DNA of 64,000 bases, taken from NCBI RefSeq assembly GCF_014280965.1, contig NZ_JACODZ010000002.1, positions 310,001 through 374,000 on the forward strand. The letters run 5' to 3'. Of the stretch, positions 53,714-63,627 are shown piece after piece. The stretch comes from Echinicola salinicaeni. GTDB taxonomy: Bacteria > Bacteroidota > Bacteroidia > Cytophagales > Cyclobacteriaceae. The position numbers and the translations under genes are program-made. The notes beneath the pieces are model-generated. The model was given only the letters and a program-made list of their open reading frames with translations. It did no database searches and had not been told where the DNA came from. The number at the start of each line of letters is the position of its first letter. Positions within the stretch are counted from its first letter, which is position 1.

Positions 53714-56700
53714 TTACATCGTTTCCGACTTTTTACTAAAGTCTTTGGGCAATTCTCCGAACTGTTTTTGGAAACATTTGGAGAAATAAGATGGTGAATT
53801 AAAGCCTACTCTTTCACTTATTTCAGTGACTGTGAATTGACCTTCCAATAACATTTCAGCAGCTTTTTTGAGCCTGACCAAGCGGATATAGCCATTGGGG
53901 GTCATTTCTGAAACTCCCTTGATTTTTCGTAAAAGACTGGATTGGCTCATGCATAAGATTTCAGCCAGCTCATTTACTCCAAAAGTTTCATTGCTTAGGT
54001 TTTCCAAGATGGCTTCATTGGCTTGGGAAAGAAACTCTTCATCGGCACGTGTATAGGCAATGGTATCCACATTGACCATTGGTTGGTTGGCAAAAGCCCT
54101 TCTTATTTGATCTCTGTATTGAAGTAGATTCCTTACTTGTAGACTGAGATGATCAATGGAGAAGGGTTTCTCAATATATACATCAGCACCATGCTCCATT
54201 CCTTCAATTTTAGATTGAAGGTTGTTTTTAGCTGTCAGCATGATGAATGGTATATGGCTAAAATTGATATCAGATTTTACTTTTGTACAGAGTTCAAAAC
54301 CATCCATTACAGGCATCATTACATCACTGATGACCAAATCAATAGGTTTGTTACTTAGTATTTTAATTGCTTCTTGACCATGCTCCGCTCGATGAACATG
54401 GTATTGGTTTTTTAGTTGGTCATAGATAAACCTTTGTAATTCTTTATTGTCCTCAACGATAAGCAAAGAAGCTTTATGGGAACTGGTCTCTTCATTTACT
54501 ATAGGCTTAGCAGCATCTTTTTGTTGTTCAGCTGGCGAAGTAGGTGCGGGAGCAGGTTCATTAAGATGAATGGTATTTTCCTGTTTGATGGGCAATTCAA
54601 GAACAAAGGTGTTTAATTTATTGGATTTAGCATCCACATATAATTTTCCACTGTGCATTTCCGCCAATGATCTTGCCAGTGGTAGTCCCAAACCAGTACC
54701 TGCGGAAGCTCTCTTGTTTTCATGTCCATCTAGCTGATAGAAGGGTTCGAATATTTTTTCCTGTTTATCTGCTTCGATGATTTGGCCATCATTGCTGACC
54801 TGGATTTGGAATTGCCCCTTAATAGGAGCAATAATAGTTTCCACCTGTACAATGCTATCAGCATGTTTTATGGCATTTGAAAGCAGGTTGCTGAGGATTT
54901 TCGTGAAAGCTTCTTTGTCTATATCTGCGAAGAAAGGGGCTTCATTTTTTACTAAATGGAAATTAATATATTGTTGTTCCGCACTGGTTTTGAATCGAAC
55001 AAATATGTCTTCAATAAGTTGCCCTATTTCAATTCTGGTAAAACTGAGTAGAAATCCTTTTTGTTCCGTTTTACGGAAATCCAGTAATTCATTGCTAAGA
55101 TCGATAAGCCTGTCGGTATTTTTATTCATGATCCCTAGGCTTTCTTTGATATCATTTGGATAAGCATCTGTTTTTTTAAGGATGCTTTCTAGTGGGCCTT
55201 TGATCAAGGTTAAGGGTGTTCTGATTTCATGGGTGATATTGGTGAAAAATTCGATTTTGGATTGATAGACTTCTTTTTGTTTTTCGTCTTCCAATTTCTT
55301 AAAAGCCTCTTGCTGCCTTTTTATGATTTTATTTCTCGAGGCCCTCAAAATAAGGAAAAGGATTAAAATCGCTAATAAAACATAAGTAATATAAGCCCAG
55401 CCTGTCTTCCAGAATGGGGGTAAAATAGTAATGTGGAGCAGACCTTCACGATCACTCCATTCCCCAAAAATATTCGCTGATTTAACCCTGAGTGTATAGT
55501 CTCCGGGGGGGAGATAGGAGTAGTTGATGCGTTGGTTTTGACTGAGCTCAGTCCATTCCTGATCAAAACCTTCCATTTTATAGGCATATGGTTTGGCATC
55601 TGAAGCTGTATAACTCAAGGCTGCAAAGTCAAAGCTTAGGGAAGATTGATCATGATCCAGTGTTATCGAAGATGTTTTGGTAATAGATTTTTCCAAAACG
55701 GATTCCTCGCCACCGATGTTTACTGGGTTATTGAAAATCTGTATGCCTGTGAAGACCACTGGAGGGTCATATTCATAAGGTTTGAAATCCCTTGGATCAA
55801 AAGAGATAAAGCCATTTAAGCAACCAAAATATAGTGTCCCGTCGTTTGCCCTGAAACCACTTTTATAATTGAAAGGAGAGGGCATAAGGCCATTGTCTTT
55901 GGTGAAAAGCCTGAATTTAGATGTTTGTGGGTTTAGTTCCATTAGCCCTTTATTACAACTCACCCATATGTGTCCAGAGATGTCCTCGAGGATTTTATAA
56001 ACGGTATTACAGGCAAATCCAGTCTGACCGTTATAAACTGAGAAGTTGTCACTTTTCTCGTTATACCTACAGAAACCACCGCCCTCAGTAGCGATCCATA
56101 ACCTGTTTTGACTGTCTATAAACAAGTTAATTATTGAGGGGTGTGGTAGACTATTAGGATCTTCTGGATTGGGCAAATACATCTTGGTTTCTCCAGTTTC
56201 TTGGTTATACCGAATCAGCCCATCAGAATAGGTGCCTATCCAGATATTTCCGTTTTTATCCTCTAATATATCATATATGAATTTATGGCCTATTTCTTTG
56301 GTGAAATGAACACTATTATTCTCTTCATCCAGTTTGAAAAGGCCTGTCACGGTTCCCAGCCAGACCTGCCCTTTTTTGTCTACTAATAAACTGTGGATTT
56401 CATTCTCTTCAGAAGGATTTTGATCACTTTTGAACCTAATAATTTCAACTCGATTGGTGTTTAAATTGATTTTATTGAGGCCTACAGCGAAAGTTACTGT
56501 CCCCACCCAAAGTTCATCTCCTCTTCTTGCCAATCCATGCACATTATGGTAGGATAAGCTATTGTTGGATTTACCGGGGAGGAAGTGTGTAAAGGTATTG
56601 GTTTTAGGATCATATTGATTGAGACCGGCGTCTTCAGTGCCGATCCAGATGGTACTATCATTTCCCTCAATAAACTGTCTTACCCTTTGACCACTGATGG

Positions 56701-57769
56701 TGTTCGAATTGGGAATTGGGTAGTGTTTTTCAAATTTAGTAGGATGGTTGGGCAGGAAGTTGACCCCTCCAAAATAAGAGCCTACCCACATTCCTCCTTC
56801 CTTATCTCTCTCTATACAGTATACGGCATTATCAGATATGGAATAAGGGTCGTTGAGGTTATGACGGAAATTTTTATATTTCTTTTTTTCTAAATCGAAA
56901 ATGAATAAACCCGATTCAGAAGCAATCCAAAGTTCATTATTTGAAATCTTAAAGAGATCCCTGATTAATAAGTTTTTTCCATTAGTGGCTTTGGTGAGCA
57001 AAGGTTCGGCAATTCCGCTGCTTTTGTCCATCACCCATACCCCCGCATTTTTTGTTCCTAAAATTAGATTGGATCCATAGTCCTCTATATGTAGAACAGA
57101 GGCTTGTATTACTTCTTCATTGTTGAGGGTAGGGATGAACTTGTCTCTTTTGGGTAGGTATTTATATACCCCCAGTCTGGAGGCACTTATCCATATATCT
57201 CCTTTTTCATCTACCTCTACATTGGTGAAATTATTGTCTTCAGGTTCATTCTGACTTAAATTTTGGTATTGGACCAATTGGTCTTTTTCTATGGAGTATT
57301 TGAAAAATCCCTTATTATTAACAGCAAAGAGTATTTCGCCCGTAGGGGATTCTTTTATTTCCCCTACGTTGCCAGAGATATATTGACCATGGTTGGAAAC
57401 CTTATTGAAATAAGTGAATTTTTCGGTATCCGAATCGTAAGTATACACACCATTTCCTGTGCCAACCCAAAGTGTACCTCTACTATCCTCAAACATTCCA
57501 TAGATGAAGTTGTTGCCCAGCCCATGGCTTTGTTTTGATTCGGCATTGAATACTTTGAAATTATGCCCGTCATAACGGTTAAGCCCATTCTTGGTGCCAA
57601 ACCACATGAAACCTTGCTGGTCCTGTATTACAGAAAACACGGTACTTCCAGAGAGTCCATCCTCCATATTGATATGCTCAAAATACCTTTCGTGGGTTTG
57701 TGCAATGCCAAAATGGGCGCTCAAAAGACTGAGGAATAATAAAAGGAGAGATTTGTAATTGGGGTGCAT
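53714..57769 (-). CDS. hybrid two-component system regulator (sensor kinase, receiver and AraC-type DNA-binding domain in one chain)
   Basis: 1351 aa. A signal peptide (1-23) precedes two seven-bladed Reg_prop propellers (about 30-690; repeated 'GTWIGTEDAGLNQYD'-like blades such as WIGTYSDGLIRYNQETGE) and a Y_Y_Y domain (YAYKMEGFDQEWTELSQNQR), all periplasmic. One membrane helix lies near 805-825 (AYITYVLLAILILFLILRA). The kinase part has H847 in ITHEIRTPLTLIKGPLE and an ATPase domain (GTGLGLPLARSLAEMHSGKL). The receiver has phospho-acceptor D1149 in VISDVMMPVMDGFE, followed by an AraC helix-turn-helix (ELAEILCMSQSSLLRKIKG, EISERVGFNSPSYFSKCFQ). It senses an oligosaccharide and should activate the susC/susD genes at 58.6-63.6 kb and probably the GH43/GH5 genes. 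Confidence 0.96.
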   Translation of the reverse strand: MHPNYKSLLLLFLSLLSAHFGIAQTHERYFEHINMEDGLSGSTVFSVIQDQQGFMWFGTKNGLNRYDGHNFKVFNAESKQSHGLGNNFIYGMFEDSRGTLWVGTGNGVYTYDSDTEKFTYFNKVSNHGQYISGNVGEIKESPTGEILFAVNNKGFFKYSIEKDQLVQYQNLSQNEPEDNNFTNVEVDEKGDIWISASRLGVYKYLPKRDKFIPTLNNEEVIQASVLHIEDYGSNLILGTKNAGVWVMDKSSGIAEPLLTKATNGKNLLIRDLFKISNNELWIASESGLFIFDLEKKKYKNFRHNLNDPYSISDNAVYCIERDKEGGMWVGSYFGGVNFLPNHPTKFEKHYPIPNSNTISGQRVRQFIEGNDSTIWIGTEDAGLNQYDPKTNTFTHFLPGKSNNSLSYHNVHGLARRGDELWVGTVTFAVGLNKINLNTNRVEIIRFKSDQNPSEENEIHSLLVDKKGQVWLGTVTGLFKLDEENNSVHFTKEIGHKFIYDILEDKNGNIWIGTYSDGLIRYNQETGETKMYLPNPEDPNSLPHPSIINLFIDSQNRLWIATEGGGFCRYNEKSDNFSVYNGQTGFACNTVYKILEDISGHIWVSCNKGLMELNPQTSKFRLFTKDNGLMPSPFNYKSGFRANDGTLYFGCLNGFISFDPRDFKPYEYDPPVVFTGIQIFNNPVNIGGEESVLEKSITKTSSITLDHDQSSLSFDFAALSYTASDAKPYAYKMEGFDQEWTELSQNQRINYSYLPPGDYTLRVKSANIFGEWSDREGLLHITILPPFWKTGWAYITYVLLAILILFLILRASRNKIIKRQQEAFKKLEDEKQKEVYQSKIEFFTNITHEIRTPLTLIKGPLESILKKTDAYPNDIKESLGIMNKNTDRLIDLSNELLDFRKTEQKGFLLSFTRIEIGQLIEDIFVRFKTSAEQQYINFHLVKNEAPFFADIDKEAFTKILSNLLSNAIKHADSIVQVETIIAPIKGQFQIQVSNDGQIIEADKQEKIFEPFYQLDGHENKRASAGTGLGLPLARSLAEMHSGKLYVDAKSNKLNTFVLELPIKQENTIHLNEPAPAPTSPAEQQKDAAKPIVNEETSSHKASLLIVEDNKELQRFIYDQLKNQYHVHRAEHGQEAIKILSNKPIDLVISDVMMPVMDGFELCTKVKSDINFSHIPFIMLTAKNNLQSKIEGMEHGADVYIEKPFSIDHLSLQVRNLLQYRDQIRRAFANQPMVNVDTIAYTRADEEFLSQANEAILENLSNETFGVNELAEILCMSQSSLLRKIKGVSEMTPNGYIRLVRLKKAAEMLLEGQFTVTEISERVGFNSPSYFSKCFQKQFGELPKDFSKKSETM

Positions 57770-58598
57770 TGAAACTTAACTGGGTTTATTTGTTTTGCTA
57801 AAATACAAAAAAGGCTTATTCATAATTTAATACAATGATTTATTGCTAGTTATTTAAATGGATTGAAGGATTTTTTATAGTGCATGACGGATAGTTTTTA
57901 TTAATGAAGTTTGTTGAAGGATTTTTCGGATTTAAAAGAATCCAAATGATGTCAATTTTTTTAGGTGTTCCTAGGGAAGGGGAGTGGTTTTAAAGTTGGG
58001 GTTTATTTATAAATATGGCTTTTAAATATGTTAGCAAGAGGGTTTGAACGAATTGGAAGCTTTGTAGGATAGCGTCTAACTGTACAGTATTCATTTAAAA
58101 AAAAGTCAAGTTTCGTGCTGCGGAATTCACGAAAGGGATAATAAAACCGGTGCTTTAGGTGCTGGGACAATGGAAAAATGGGGATAGCAGGAATTCTTGT
58201 GTTTAATGAAGGATTTGTGATAATCATTCTGATAGGCACTTTATACATTAGCAATGTCAAAAGACTGGCTAAATCTATTAAGTAGCTGGTATTTGATCAG
58301 ATAGTTTAATTAACAGTTACTGTATTTCTACACAGGATATACTGAAACCCAAAATACATGAAGAATAGAACACCCTTTTTCTGGCCTACTCACTTCCTTT
58401 GAGTCAGTTGAAACAAACTGAAAGGCCCAATCAACTATAAAATTTCAGGAAAAGCTTTCTCCATTATGAATATAAATAGGAGAAATAATCGGAAGCGAGT
58501 TTTTTGGTAAATGAGCCTTAAAACTATGGTAACAGGAGTCGTCGTGCTTTCTGTTTAATATTTGGAGTAATAACCTTAACCCAAAACCTAATTATTAA
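57770..58598. other. long divergent regulatory region, no gene
   Basis: 829 bases between the regulator gene (reverse) and susC (forward). No credible ORF. TGAAGGATTT occurs three times: within TTGAAGGATTTTT at 57863-57875 and again at 57914-57926 (51 bases apart), and at 58207-58216. The last 200 bases should hold the susC promoter and regulator-binding sites. Confidence 0.55.
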
Positions 58599-61500
58599 AT
58601 GAAAGAAAAATTACTAAGAAATGGCAGTTTGATTTTTATCCTGCTGTGTGGTTTGGTATTTTCTGCTTATGCCCAGTCGGGGAAAACAGTAGAAGGTACC
58701 GTAATTGAAAAAGAGACAGGGGAGCCTATCCCTGGTGTAAGTATCCTTGAAAGGGGTACATCAAATGGAACCGTCACCGGTGTAGATGGAGAATTTAAAT
58801 TAGCGCTTCGTGGAGATAACCCATCAATCCGGGTTTCTTTTATTGGTTTCAGAACCATCGAGGTGGCCGTTGGTAATCAAAGCAATTTTGAGTTTGAACT
58901 TGAAAGTGAGCTTGGGGACCTAGAAGAGGTAGTTGTAGTTGGTTATGGTGAACAAAAGAAGGAATCCATTACGGGTGCTGTTTCCAATGTGACCAGTAGG
59001 GACATTGAGCAAGTACCAACGGCTACTGTTTCTGGTGCCTTGGCCGGTAAACTTCCTGGCTTATCCTTTAGAATGCCTGATGGTCGCCCAGGAGCCGGAG
59101 CAAATATCCAGATCAGGAATCTTGGGAATCCGCTTTTCGTAATTGACGGTATCCAAAAGGACCAAGGACAGTTCAATAACTTGGCCCCTGGTGATATCGA
59201 AAGTATCACCATCCTTAAAGATGCTTCTGCGGCGGTTTATGGATCTAGAGCGGCCAATGGTGTAGTCGTGGTGACTACCAAGAGAGGTAGTAGAGGAGAA
59301 AAGCCATCTATCAATATCAATGGCTATTATGGAGTCCAAAATTGGTCCAGGTTCCCTGAGGGTGTAAATGGTTATGAATGGATGCAGGGACGTGCTGAAG
59401 CTGATATGAACCAGTTCGGAAGTACCAATATCTCCCAAGATGAATTGGACAAGTGGAAAGCTGGAACAGAATACGGCTACCGTTCATTTGATTGGAGAGA
59501 CTTTATTGTAAAAGGAAATGCTCCACAAAGTAATTTTAGTGCCAGTGTTTCCGGTGGTTCTGAAAAGACCAACTATTATCTGTCGCTTACGAGATTTGAT
59601 CAGAAGTCAGTTTTCAGTGATGAGTTTGAGTTTAATAGGACCAATATCCAAGCCAATATCAATACTGATGTAACTGATCGCTTGACTATAGGAATGCAGA
59701 TAAATGGCCGTTTGGAAAACAGGGAAAACCCAGGTGTACCAGGAGTGGATGATTATTGGCAGCCTCGTTTTGCATTATTCAGAAATCGTCCTACTGAACG
59801 TCCTTATGCCAATGACAACCCTGATTACCCAGCTAATATCAATAATATTGAAACCAACTGGGCATTGTTGAACTATGACCGAACTGGTTTTTATTCTGAT
59901 TACTGGAAGAATATTCAGACCAACTTCTCTGCCGAGTATGATTTACCGGTGGAAGGTTTGAAGGCCAAGGGGCTTTATTCTTATTATTTTGCGGATAACT
60001 ACCGTAACACATTTGAATATACTTATGATGTGTATGATTATCTTCCTGAAACGGATGAGTATATCAGAACCGGTGGTAATGATAACCCTTACAGGGACAG
60101 GAACCAACGTAAGATAGAAGAGACTGTAGGGCAATTCCAATTGAACTATGACAGGGTGTTTGCTGAAGATCACAAATTATCTGTTTTGGCCTTGTATGAA
60201 AGAATCCAAAGAAGGGATTATAGAAACTTTATTCACTCTGTGCCGACCAATAATTACTTGTCATTGGTACAGTTTGCGGATATGGACCAGTATGATGATT
60301 ACGACTATGAGGAAGCAAGAATTGGTTATGTAGGACGTATCAACTATGAGTACAAAGGAAAATACCTTTTTGAAGTTGCAGCCAGGTATGATGCTTCTTG
60401 GAAATTCTCTCCAGAAAACCGTTGGGGATTCTTCCCATCTGTATCGGGTGGTTGGAGAATTAGCCAAGAGCCATTTATGGACAATATTGCTTCCAGCACC
60501 AATTTGGATGAGTTGAAGTTGAGAGTTTCTTATGGTGAACTGGGGGATGATAATATTGGGATAGGACCATTTGATTATATTCCGGGATACTCCTATGGTG
60601 TTTCCACTGTTATTATCGATGGAGAAAATGTTCAGGGATCAGCCAATAGAGGTAAGCCGATAGATAACCTTTCGTGGTATACCAGTAAGATGTTTGATGT
60701 AGGTATTGACTTTTCTTTTGGTGCAGGTAAAATCACTGGTACAGCGGATTATTTCCGTAGAAAAAGAGATGGCCTAAGGGATATAAGGGATGATGTATTC
60801 TTGCCACTTGAACTGGGCTATGGGTTGACAGACGAAAACTTAAGTAGTGATGCCAATGTGGCTTTTGACCTTGGTCTAAACTATAACGGTAAGGCAGGTG
60901 ACTTAACTTATAGAATCGGAGGTACATTTGGCTATGCCAGAAGTAAATTCCTTTCTTCTTATAATCCTGTATTCAGCAGCTCTTGGGATCATTACAGAAG
61001 GTCTGGAGAAGACCGTTGGAATGGTATCTTCTGGGGCTATGAAATCGTTGGCCAATTCCAGTCTCAAGAGGAAATCAACAATTATCCAATAAACATCGAT
61101 GGCCAAGGTAATGGTACTTTATTGCCAGGTGATTTGATCTATAAGGATGTGAATGGCGATGGCAAGATTGACGGATATGACGAGCGTCCTATTGGATATA
61201 GTCTGGATGGTCCTCCTAGTGTCAATTATGGTTTGAATATGTATTTCAACTATAAGAACTTCGATTTGACCATGGACTTCTCAGGTGGTTCTATGGCATC
61301 CTATCTGCAGAACTGGGAAATGAGATGGCCTTACCAAAATGGAGGGAACCTATTGGCCTATATGTATGATGACAGGTGGCATAGAGAAGATCCTTATGAT
61401 CTTAACAGCGAGTGGATTCCAGGTTCTAGCCCTGCTTTAAGATTCAATGCAGGTGGCCATAGTAACTATAACAGGAATTCTACCTGGTGGCTGACCAATA

Positions 61501-61724
61501 TCAAATACATAAGAATGAGAACAGCTTCTATCGGCTATACACTTCCTCCAAAGGTATTGAGCAAGCTGAAAATTGAAAGAGCAAGGGTTTATTTTACCAC
61601 CTATAATTTGTTCTCTATAGATAATGTGCATCAGTTTGGTATAGATCCAGAAGTTAGAGATCCAAATGGTTTGCAGTATCCGCAAAATGTGAACATGAAC
61701 TTAGGGTTTAACTTGACCTTCTAA
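58599..61724 (+). CDS. SusC-like TonB-dependent outer-membrane transporter without STN domain
   Basis: 1041 aa. A signal peptide (about 1-25, SAYAQ) is followed directly by a CarboxypepD_reg-like domain (VEGTVIEKETGEPIPGVSIL), the plug (LEEVVVVGYGEQKKESITGA, IQIRNLGNPLFVIDGIQKDQ) and the barrel, ending LGFNLTF. It is 80-100 residues shorter than the other two SusC proteins because the STN signalling domain is absent. This agrees with control by a hybrid two-component system rather than sigma/anti-sigma. SusD starts one base after its stop. Likely cargo: oligosaccharides made by the GH43/GH5 enzymes nearby. Confidence 0.96.
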   Translation: MKEKLLRNGSLIFILLCGLVFSAYAQSGKTVEGTVIEKETGEPIPGVSILERGTSNGTVTGVDGEFKLALRGDNPSIRVSFIGFRTIEVAVGNQSNFEFELESELGDLEEVVVVGYGEQKKESITGAVSNVTSRDIEQVPTATVSGALAGKLPGLSFRMPDGRPGAGANIQIRNLGNPLFVIDGIQKDQGQFNNLAPGDIESITILKDASAAVYGSRAANGVVVVTTKRGSRGEKPSININGYYGVQNWSRFPEGVNGYEWMQGRAEADMNQFGSTNISQDELDKWKAGTEYGYRSFDWRDFIVKGNAPQSNFSASVSGGSEKTNYYLSLTRFDQKSVFSDEFEFNRTNIQANINTDVTDRLTIGMQINGRLENRENPGVPGVDDYWQPRFALFRNRPTERPYANDNPDYPANINNIETNWALLNYDRTGFYSDYWKNIQTNFSAEYDLPVEGLKAKGLYSYYFADNYRNTFEYTYDVYDYLPETDEYIRTGGNDNPYRDRNQRKIEETVGQFQLNYDRVFAEDHKLSVLALYERIQRRDYRNFIHSVPTNNYLSLVQFADMDQYDDYDYEEARIGYVGRINYEYKGKYLFEVAARYDASWKFSPENRWGFFPSVSGGWRISQEPFMDNIASSTNLDELKLRVSYGELGDDNIGIGPFDYIPGYSYGVSTVIIDGENVQGSANRGKPIDNLSWYTSKMFDVGIDFSFGAGKITGTADYFRRKRDGLRDIRDDVFLPLELGYGLTDENLSSDANVAFDLGLNYNGKAGDLTYRIGGTFGYARSKFLSSYNPVFSSSWDHYRRSGEDRWNGIFWGYEIVGQFQSQEEINNYPINIDGQGNGTLLPGDLIYKDVNGDGKIDGYDERPIGYSLDGPPSVNYGLNMYFNYKNFDLTMDFSGGSMASYLQNWEMRWPYQNGGNLLAYMYDDRWHREDPYDLNSEWIPGSSPALRFNAGGHSNYNRNSTWWLTNIKYIRMRTASIGYTLPPKVLSKLKIERARVYFTTYNLFSIDNVHQFGIDPEVRDPNGLQYPQNVNMNLGFNLTF

Positions 61725-61725
61725 A

Positions 61726-63603
61726 ATGAAACTGGACATGAAAAAATACATATATAGCATTTTCGCATGCTTGATTTTATTCACGGCATGTAATGATGAA
61801 GAATTCCTTAACCGAGATCCTCAAAATATACTTTTGGAAGATCAGGTCTGGGAGAATGAGGATTTGGTACTGTCTGTTTTGGCAGATTTATATAATAGGC
61901 TTCCTGATTACCAGACCATAGAGAGATGGTGGGAGTTTGCCAATTTTGATGAGACTTTTGCTTCCAATGCCGGTGATTACTGGAGACACCAAAATGTAGA
62001 TTATGGTTATGGTAACTGGGGCATGTGGGATTATGGTTATATCCGTGATATCAACTTGTTTATTGAGAAGGCAGAAAGAGCTGATCAGTTGGATTCAGAA
62101 GTTAAGGCACGTTTTATAGCGGAAGCTAAATTTATCCGTGCCATGGTGTACTTTGAGCATGTGAAAAGAATGGGTGGAGTGCCTTTGATCTTGGAATCAT
62201 TGGAATATGATTTCAGCGGCGACCCTACTTACTTGCAATATGCAAGGGCCAAAGAGCATGAGGTATATGATTATATCATTGAGGAAATGGAAGCGATCAA
62301 AGGAGACCTGCCTGATGGTGGAACCAGATCAAGAGCTACTGTAGGAGCAGCGCTTGCCCTTGAGTCTAGAGCGGCCTTATATGCAGGTTCCATTGCCAAT
62401 TATGGCCAGTTGACCCCTAATGTTTCATTGCCAGGTGGTGAAGTGGGAATTCCTGCTAGTATGGCAGATCAGTATTATACCATTTCACTGAATGCATCTG
62501 AAGAGTTGATGGGATTGGGAACTTATGAATTGTATCAAAATGATCCAGATCCATCAGAAAACTATGCCAATATTTTCTTGAACAAATCAGCCAATAATGA
62601 GGTGATTTTTGCCAAAGATTTCTTGGTTCAGGGTAGAACACATGGTTTTACAATAGATAATATCCCAAGATCATTGAGAGAAGAAAATACTTCAGGTGGA
62701 AAGATGAATCCATCTTTGAATTTGGTGCAGTCTTTCGAACTATTGGACAATACATTTGCTCCACTACCTACCACGGACGAGAATGGAGATCCTATTTACT
62801 ATGAAAACCAATTGGATATTTTCGAAGGAAGAGACCCAAGATTGGCCGGAACAGTGATCCTTCCTGGTGCTAGCTTCAGAGGAAGCCAAGTAGATATCTG
62901 GGGTGGCTGGAAAACAACAGACGGTACTTTGATCACTTCAGATCAATTGGGAGGTAGAGGTACCTTGCCAAATGGAGAAAATGCACAGTTGGTAGGTTTT
63001 GATGGCCCTATTCCTAACTTGGAATGGTCTGCACAGGGTGGTTTTTACCTTAGAAAGTATGTGGATACTTCTGTAGGATCAGGACAGCGTGGTACTGGTA
63101 GTGCTGTATGGTGGATCCGTTTCAGATACGCTGAAATCTTATTGAATGCCGCTGAAGCAGCTTTTGAACTGGGAGATAATGCCAAGGCCGCTGCCTATAT
63201 GAATGAAGTGAGACGAAGAGCAGGCTTCCCTACAGATTTGGCGCCATCAGAAATCGATTTTGATAGAATCGTTCATGAGAGAAAAGTGGAATTGTCTTTT
63301 GAAAATCATATCCTTTGGGATTATAAAAGATGGAGATTGGCGCATAGGGTTTGGAATGGTGAGTCGGTTGATTTGACCAATAACCCAGGTGATGCGGAGG
63401 CAGTAAGTACTCGTGTATTCGGTTTGAGACCTTATAAGGTGTATGATCCAGGAAGTCCCAATCATGAAAAGTGGGTGTTTGAAGAGTTTATACCGACTCC
63501 TGTATTCAACCCTCACAGGTTCCGTTTAGGGAATTACTACTCATTTATTGGGGATAATGTTAGGAATGCCAATCCAAAGATTGTTAGAAACCCTAACCAG
63601 TAA
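61726..63603 (+). CDS. SusD/RagB-family surface lipoprotein
   Basis: 625 aa from ATG 61726 (621 from ATG 61738, MKKYIYSIFACLILFTAC, which gives the cleaner lipoprotein signal). SusD motifs: VKARFIAEAKFIRAMVYFEH, TVGAALALESRAALYAGSIA, IRFRYAEILLNAAEAAFELG, EVRRRAGFPTDLAPSEIDFD, IVHERKVELSFENHILWDYK. It forms the lid of the SusC immediately upstream and is followed by a DUF3823-type lipoprotein 24 bases later, an arrangement common in hybrid two-component-regulated loci. Confidence 0.95.
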   Translation: MKLDMKKYIYSIFACLILFTACNDEEFLNRDPQNILLEDQVWENEDLVLSVLADLYNRLPDYQTIERWWEFANFDETFASNAGDYWRHQNVDYGYGNWGMWDYGYIRDINLFIEKAERADQLDSEVKARFIAEAKFIRAMVYFEHVKRMGGVPLILESLEYDFSGDPTYLQYARAKEHEVYDYIIEEMEAIKGDLPDGGTRSRATVGAALALESRAALYAGSIANYGQLTPNVSLPGGEVGIPASMADQYYTISLNASEELMGLGTYELYQNDPDPSENYANIFLNKSANNEVIFAKDFLVQGRTHGFTIDNIPRSLREENTSGGKMNPSLNLVQSFELLDNTFAPLPTTDENGDPIYYENQLDIFEGRDPRLAGTVILPGASFRGSQVDIWGGWKTTDGTLITSDQLGGRGTLPNGENAQLVGFDGPIPNLEWSAQGGFYLRKYVDTSVGSGQRGTGSAVWWIRFRYAEILLNAAEAAFELGDNAKAAAYMNEVRRRAGFPTDLAPSEIDFDRIVHERKVELSFENHILWDYKRWRLAHRVWNGESVDLTNNPGDAEAVSTRVFGLRPYKVYDPGSPNHEKWVFEEFIPTPVFNPHRFRLGNYYSFIGDNVRNANPKIVRNPNQ

Positions 63604-63627
63604 AAGGACCTTTAAATTATAGAATTC

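Noticed and set aside
58003-58260. 85-aa reverse-strand open frame in the regulator-susC gap
   Set aside because: No homology pattern, odd composition and located in a likely promoter region.
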